NCBI GenBank assembly: GCA_948960675.1
Contig: CARDPF010000022.1
Location: forward strand, 12,574 to 19,085
DNA length: 6,512 bases
Direction: 5' to 3'
DNA from: an uncultured Eisenbergiella sp.
Lineage (GTDB): Bacteria > Bacillota > Clostridia > Lachnospirales > Lachnospiraceae
The number at the start of each line of letters is the position of its first letter. The stretch's first letter is position 1. The translations under genes and the position numbers were made by a program. The notes beneath the pieces were generated by a model. The model did no database searches and was not told where the DNA came from. It saw nothing but the letters and a program-made list of their open reading frames with translations. Of this stretch, positions 5,323-6,512 are shown in pieces.

Positions 5323-6501
5323 ATGGGCAAATACGCGATAGCTTTGTTTTTGGGAATGGCGCTGCTGGCGTTTGGCGGCTGTGCAGGTTTGCACCAGCAG
5401 GATGCGTCGGCAGAAAGCGCCGGGCAAAAGGAGCCGGCTGCGGCTGCGGCCGGGAACGGGCAAGGAATATCCCAAGATTTTGGGGAGGCCAAGGATGTGG
5501 TTGCGGTTTCGGCAAAGTCAGGGACGGACGACGGAGAGGAAGAGGATTTTTATTATGCCTATACCGCCCTTGGGTCGCAGCAGGAGCGGCAGCTTTATAA
5601 AGAGATCCTGCATTCCCTGCTGGCATTGGAAAAGGAGACGGAACTTTCCGTGCTGGACACGGAATTGGTGGATTCGGTATTCCAGTGTGTGATGGCGGAC
5701 CATCCGGAAATTTTTTATGTGGACGGCTATACGACCACGGTGTACCGGCTTGGCAGTGTGGTGAAACGGATGGTGTTCAGGGGCGGTTATACGATGGGGA
5801 AGGAGGAAATACAAGACAGCGGTGCGCGGATGGAGGAGCGGATACAGGAATGGCTGGCCGGCGCCCCGGCAGGTGACGATTATGAAACCGTAAAATATCT
5901 GTATGAGTATCTGATTTTGCATACGGAGTATGAATTGGGATGCGCAGACAACCAAAATATCCGATCCGTTTTGCTAAACGGCAAATCGGTTTGTCAGGGA
6001 TATGCCAAGACATTTCAACTGTTGTGCCAGAGAATGGGCATTGGGGCGCTGCTGGTCACCGGTAAAATCGGTGGGCAAAGACATGGCTGGAATATGGTAT
6101 GCATGGACGGGCAGTGGTATCATGTGGATCCGACCTGGGGGGACGCTTCTTACCGGCAGGCAGAGGCCGGGTATCCCCAAACTGCTTTTCCGGTCGTAAA
6201 CTATGAATGCTTTGGGCTGACTACACAACAGATGGAAGAGACCCATGTGCTGGAGGAAGGACAGTACCTGCCGGAATGTACGTCGGTAAAGAATGCGTAT
6301 TACCGTAGGGAAGGGCTTTTTTTGGAGACCGCGGATTGGGGGAGGCTGTCGGATATTTTTCAAAAAGCGCGGCAGCAGGGAAGCGGTATGGTCACTTTTC
6401 AATGTGCGGATGATGCCGTGTATGCACAGGTTTATGACATGCTGATTGAAGAACAGCGGATTTTTGAACTTTTGCCGCCGGACGAGGGGAAGGCTGCTTA
6501 A
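5323..6501 (+). CDS. Transglutaminase-like domain lipoprotein
   Basis: Predicted membrane-anchored extracellular protein with a transglutaminase/cysteine-protease fold; natural substrate unknown. From ATG 5323 a short signal peptide (MGKYAIALFLGMALLAFGGC) ends at a lipobox-like FGGC, with Cys20 as likely lipidation site. Phe at -3 is unusual, since Leu is commoner. An Ala/Gly-rich linker follows, then a helical region with VMADHPEIFYVDGY (near 126), a signature I associate with clostridial proteins of this kind. The transglutaminase core carries the triad Cys224 (SVCQGYAKTF), His254 (RHGWNMV) and Asp269 (VDPTWGD). Peptidase or cross-linking activity cannot be told apart. AGGGGA at 5314-5319 precedes this ATG closely; GTG 5299 and GTG 5308 are in-frame alternatives. 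It lies 37 bases after prfC with no terminator between. The final base of its apparent TAA is also the first base of an adapter match, so the C-terminus may be incomplete. Confidence 0.85.
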   Translation: MGKYAIALFLGMALLAFGGCAGLHQQDASAESAGQKEPAAAAAGNGQGISQDFGEAKDVVAVSAKSGTDDGEEEDFYYAYTALGSQQERQLYKEILHSLLALEKETELSVLDTELVDSVFQCVMADHPEIFYVDGYTTTVYRLGSVVKRMVFRGGYTMGKEEIQDSGARMEERIQEWLAGAPAGDDYETVKYLYEYLILHTEYELGCADNQNIRSVLLNGKSVCQGYAKTFQLLCQRMGIGALLVTGKIGGQRHGWNMVCMDGQWYHVDPTWGDASYRQAEAGYPQTAFPVVNYECFGLTTQQMEETHVLEEGQYLPECTSVKNAYYRREGLFLETADWGRLSDIFQKARQQGSGMVTFQCADDAVYAQVYDMLIEEQRIFELLPPDEGKAA

Positions 6502-6512
6502 GATCGGAAGAG
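6501..6512 (+). other. Illumina adapter remnant at contig end
   Basis: The last 12 bases, AGATCGGAAGAG, are identical to the first 12 bases of the standard Illumina TruSeq-type read-through adapter and sit exactly at the end of the window. A chance exact match at a contig end is very unlikely (about 1 in 17 million for a fixed 12-mer). These bases should be treated as untrimmed adapter, not genome. The first of them completes the apparent stop codon of the preceding gene. Confidence 0.9.

Noticed and set aside
4845..5492. Long antisense open frame opposite prfC and the lipoprotein gene
   Set aside because: It is a shadow of the strongly supported + strand genes. It has no recognisable protein features and crosses a gene boundary.
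1..6512. CRISPR arrays, insertion sequences, tRNA or rRNA genes, phage genes
   Set aside because: No spaced direct repeats, transposase motifs, terminal inverted repeats or recognisable tRNA/rRNA segments were seen on either strand.

Overview
The window is most likely one whole assembled contig from a spore-forming Firmicute of the class Clostridia, most like Lachnospiraceae. This rests on a SpoIIIAF-AG-AH set, the style of the deoB and prfC products, a secreted transglutaminase-like lipoprotein with the DHPEIFYVDGY signature, moderate G+C, strong AGGAGG-type ribosome binding sites and free use of TTG and GTG starts. All genes are on the + strand. The last 12 bases are identical to the start of the common Illumina adapter, so the right edge is a sequencing artefact and not genome.

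Left block (1-2160): the 3' half of the spoIIIA sporulation operon. It holds spoIIIAF, spoIIIAG (14-base overlap, TTG start) and spoIIIAH. These mother-cell membrane proteins help build the SpoIIIA-SpoIIQ channel between mother cell and forespore. Bases 1-67 may hold the end of spoIIIAE, but I cannot prove it. Between AG and AH lies a very strong Shine-Dalgarno and a 15-codon mini-ORF whose stop overlaps a possible TTG start of spoIIIAH (TTGA). A 13-bp hairpin followed by TTTT closes the operon.

Middle (2161-2507): a gene-free leader of about 350 bases before deoB. It has two overlapping promoter-like elements, then an abrupt rise in G+C from 38% (2121-2220) to 69% (2241-2420, counted by hand). 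The G+C-rich stretch can be drawn as a compact four-way junction RNA closed by a perfect 10-bp long-range helix, with three copies of CGGACGG at the junction. It matches no riboswitch or housekeeping RNA that I can recognise and is the best candidate here for something undescribed.

Right block (2508-6501): deoB (phosphopentomutase, complete active site), prfC (peptide chain release factor 3) and a transglutaminase-like lipoprotein. Gaps are 24 and 37 bases with no visible terminator, so they may be co-transcribed from the deoB promoter. The three link nucleoside salvage, translation termination and an extracellular enzyme. I see no single pathway joining them. The last base of the lipoprotein's apparent TAA stop is also the first base of the adapter match, so its true C-terminus is unproven.
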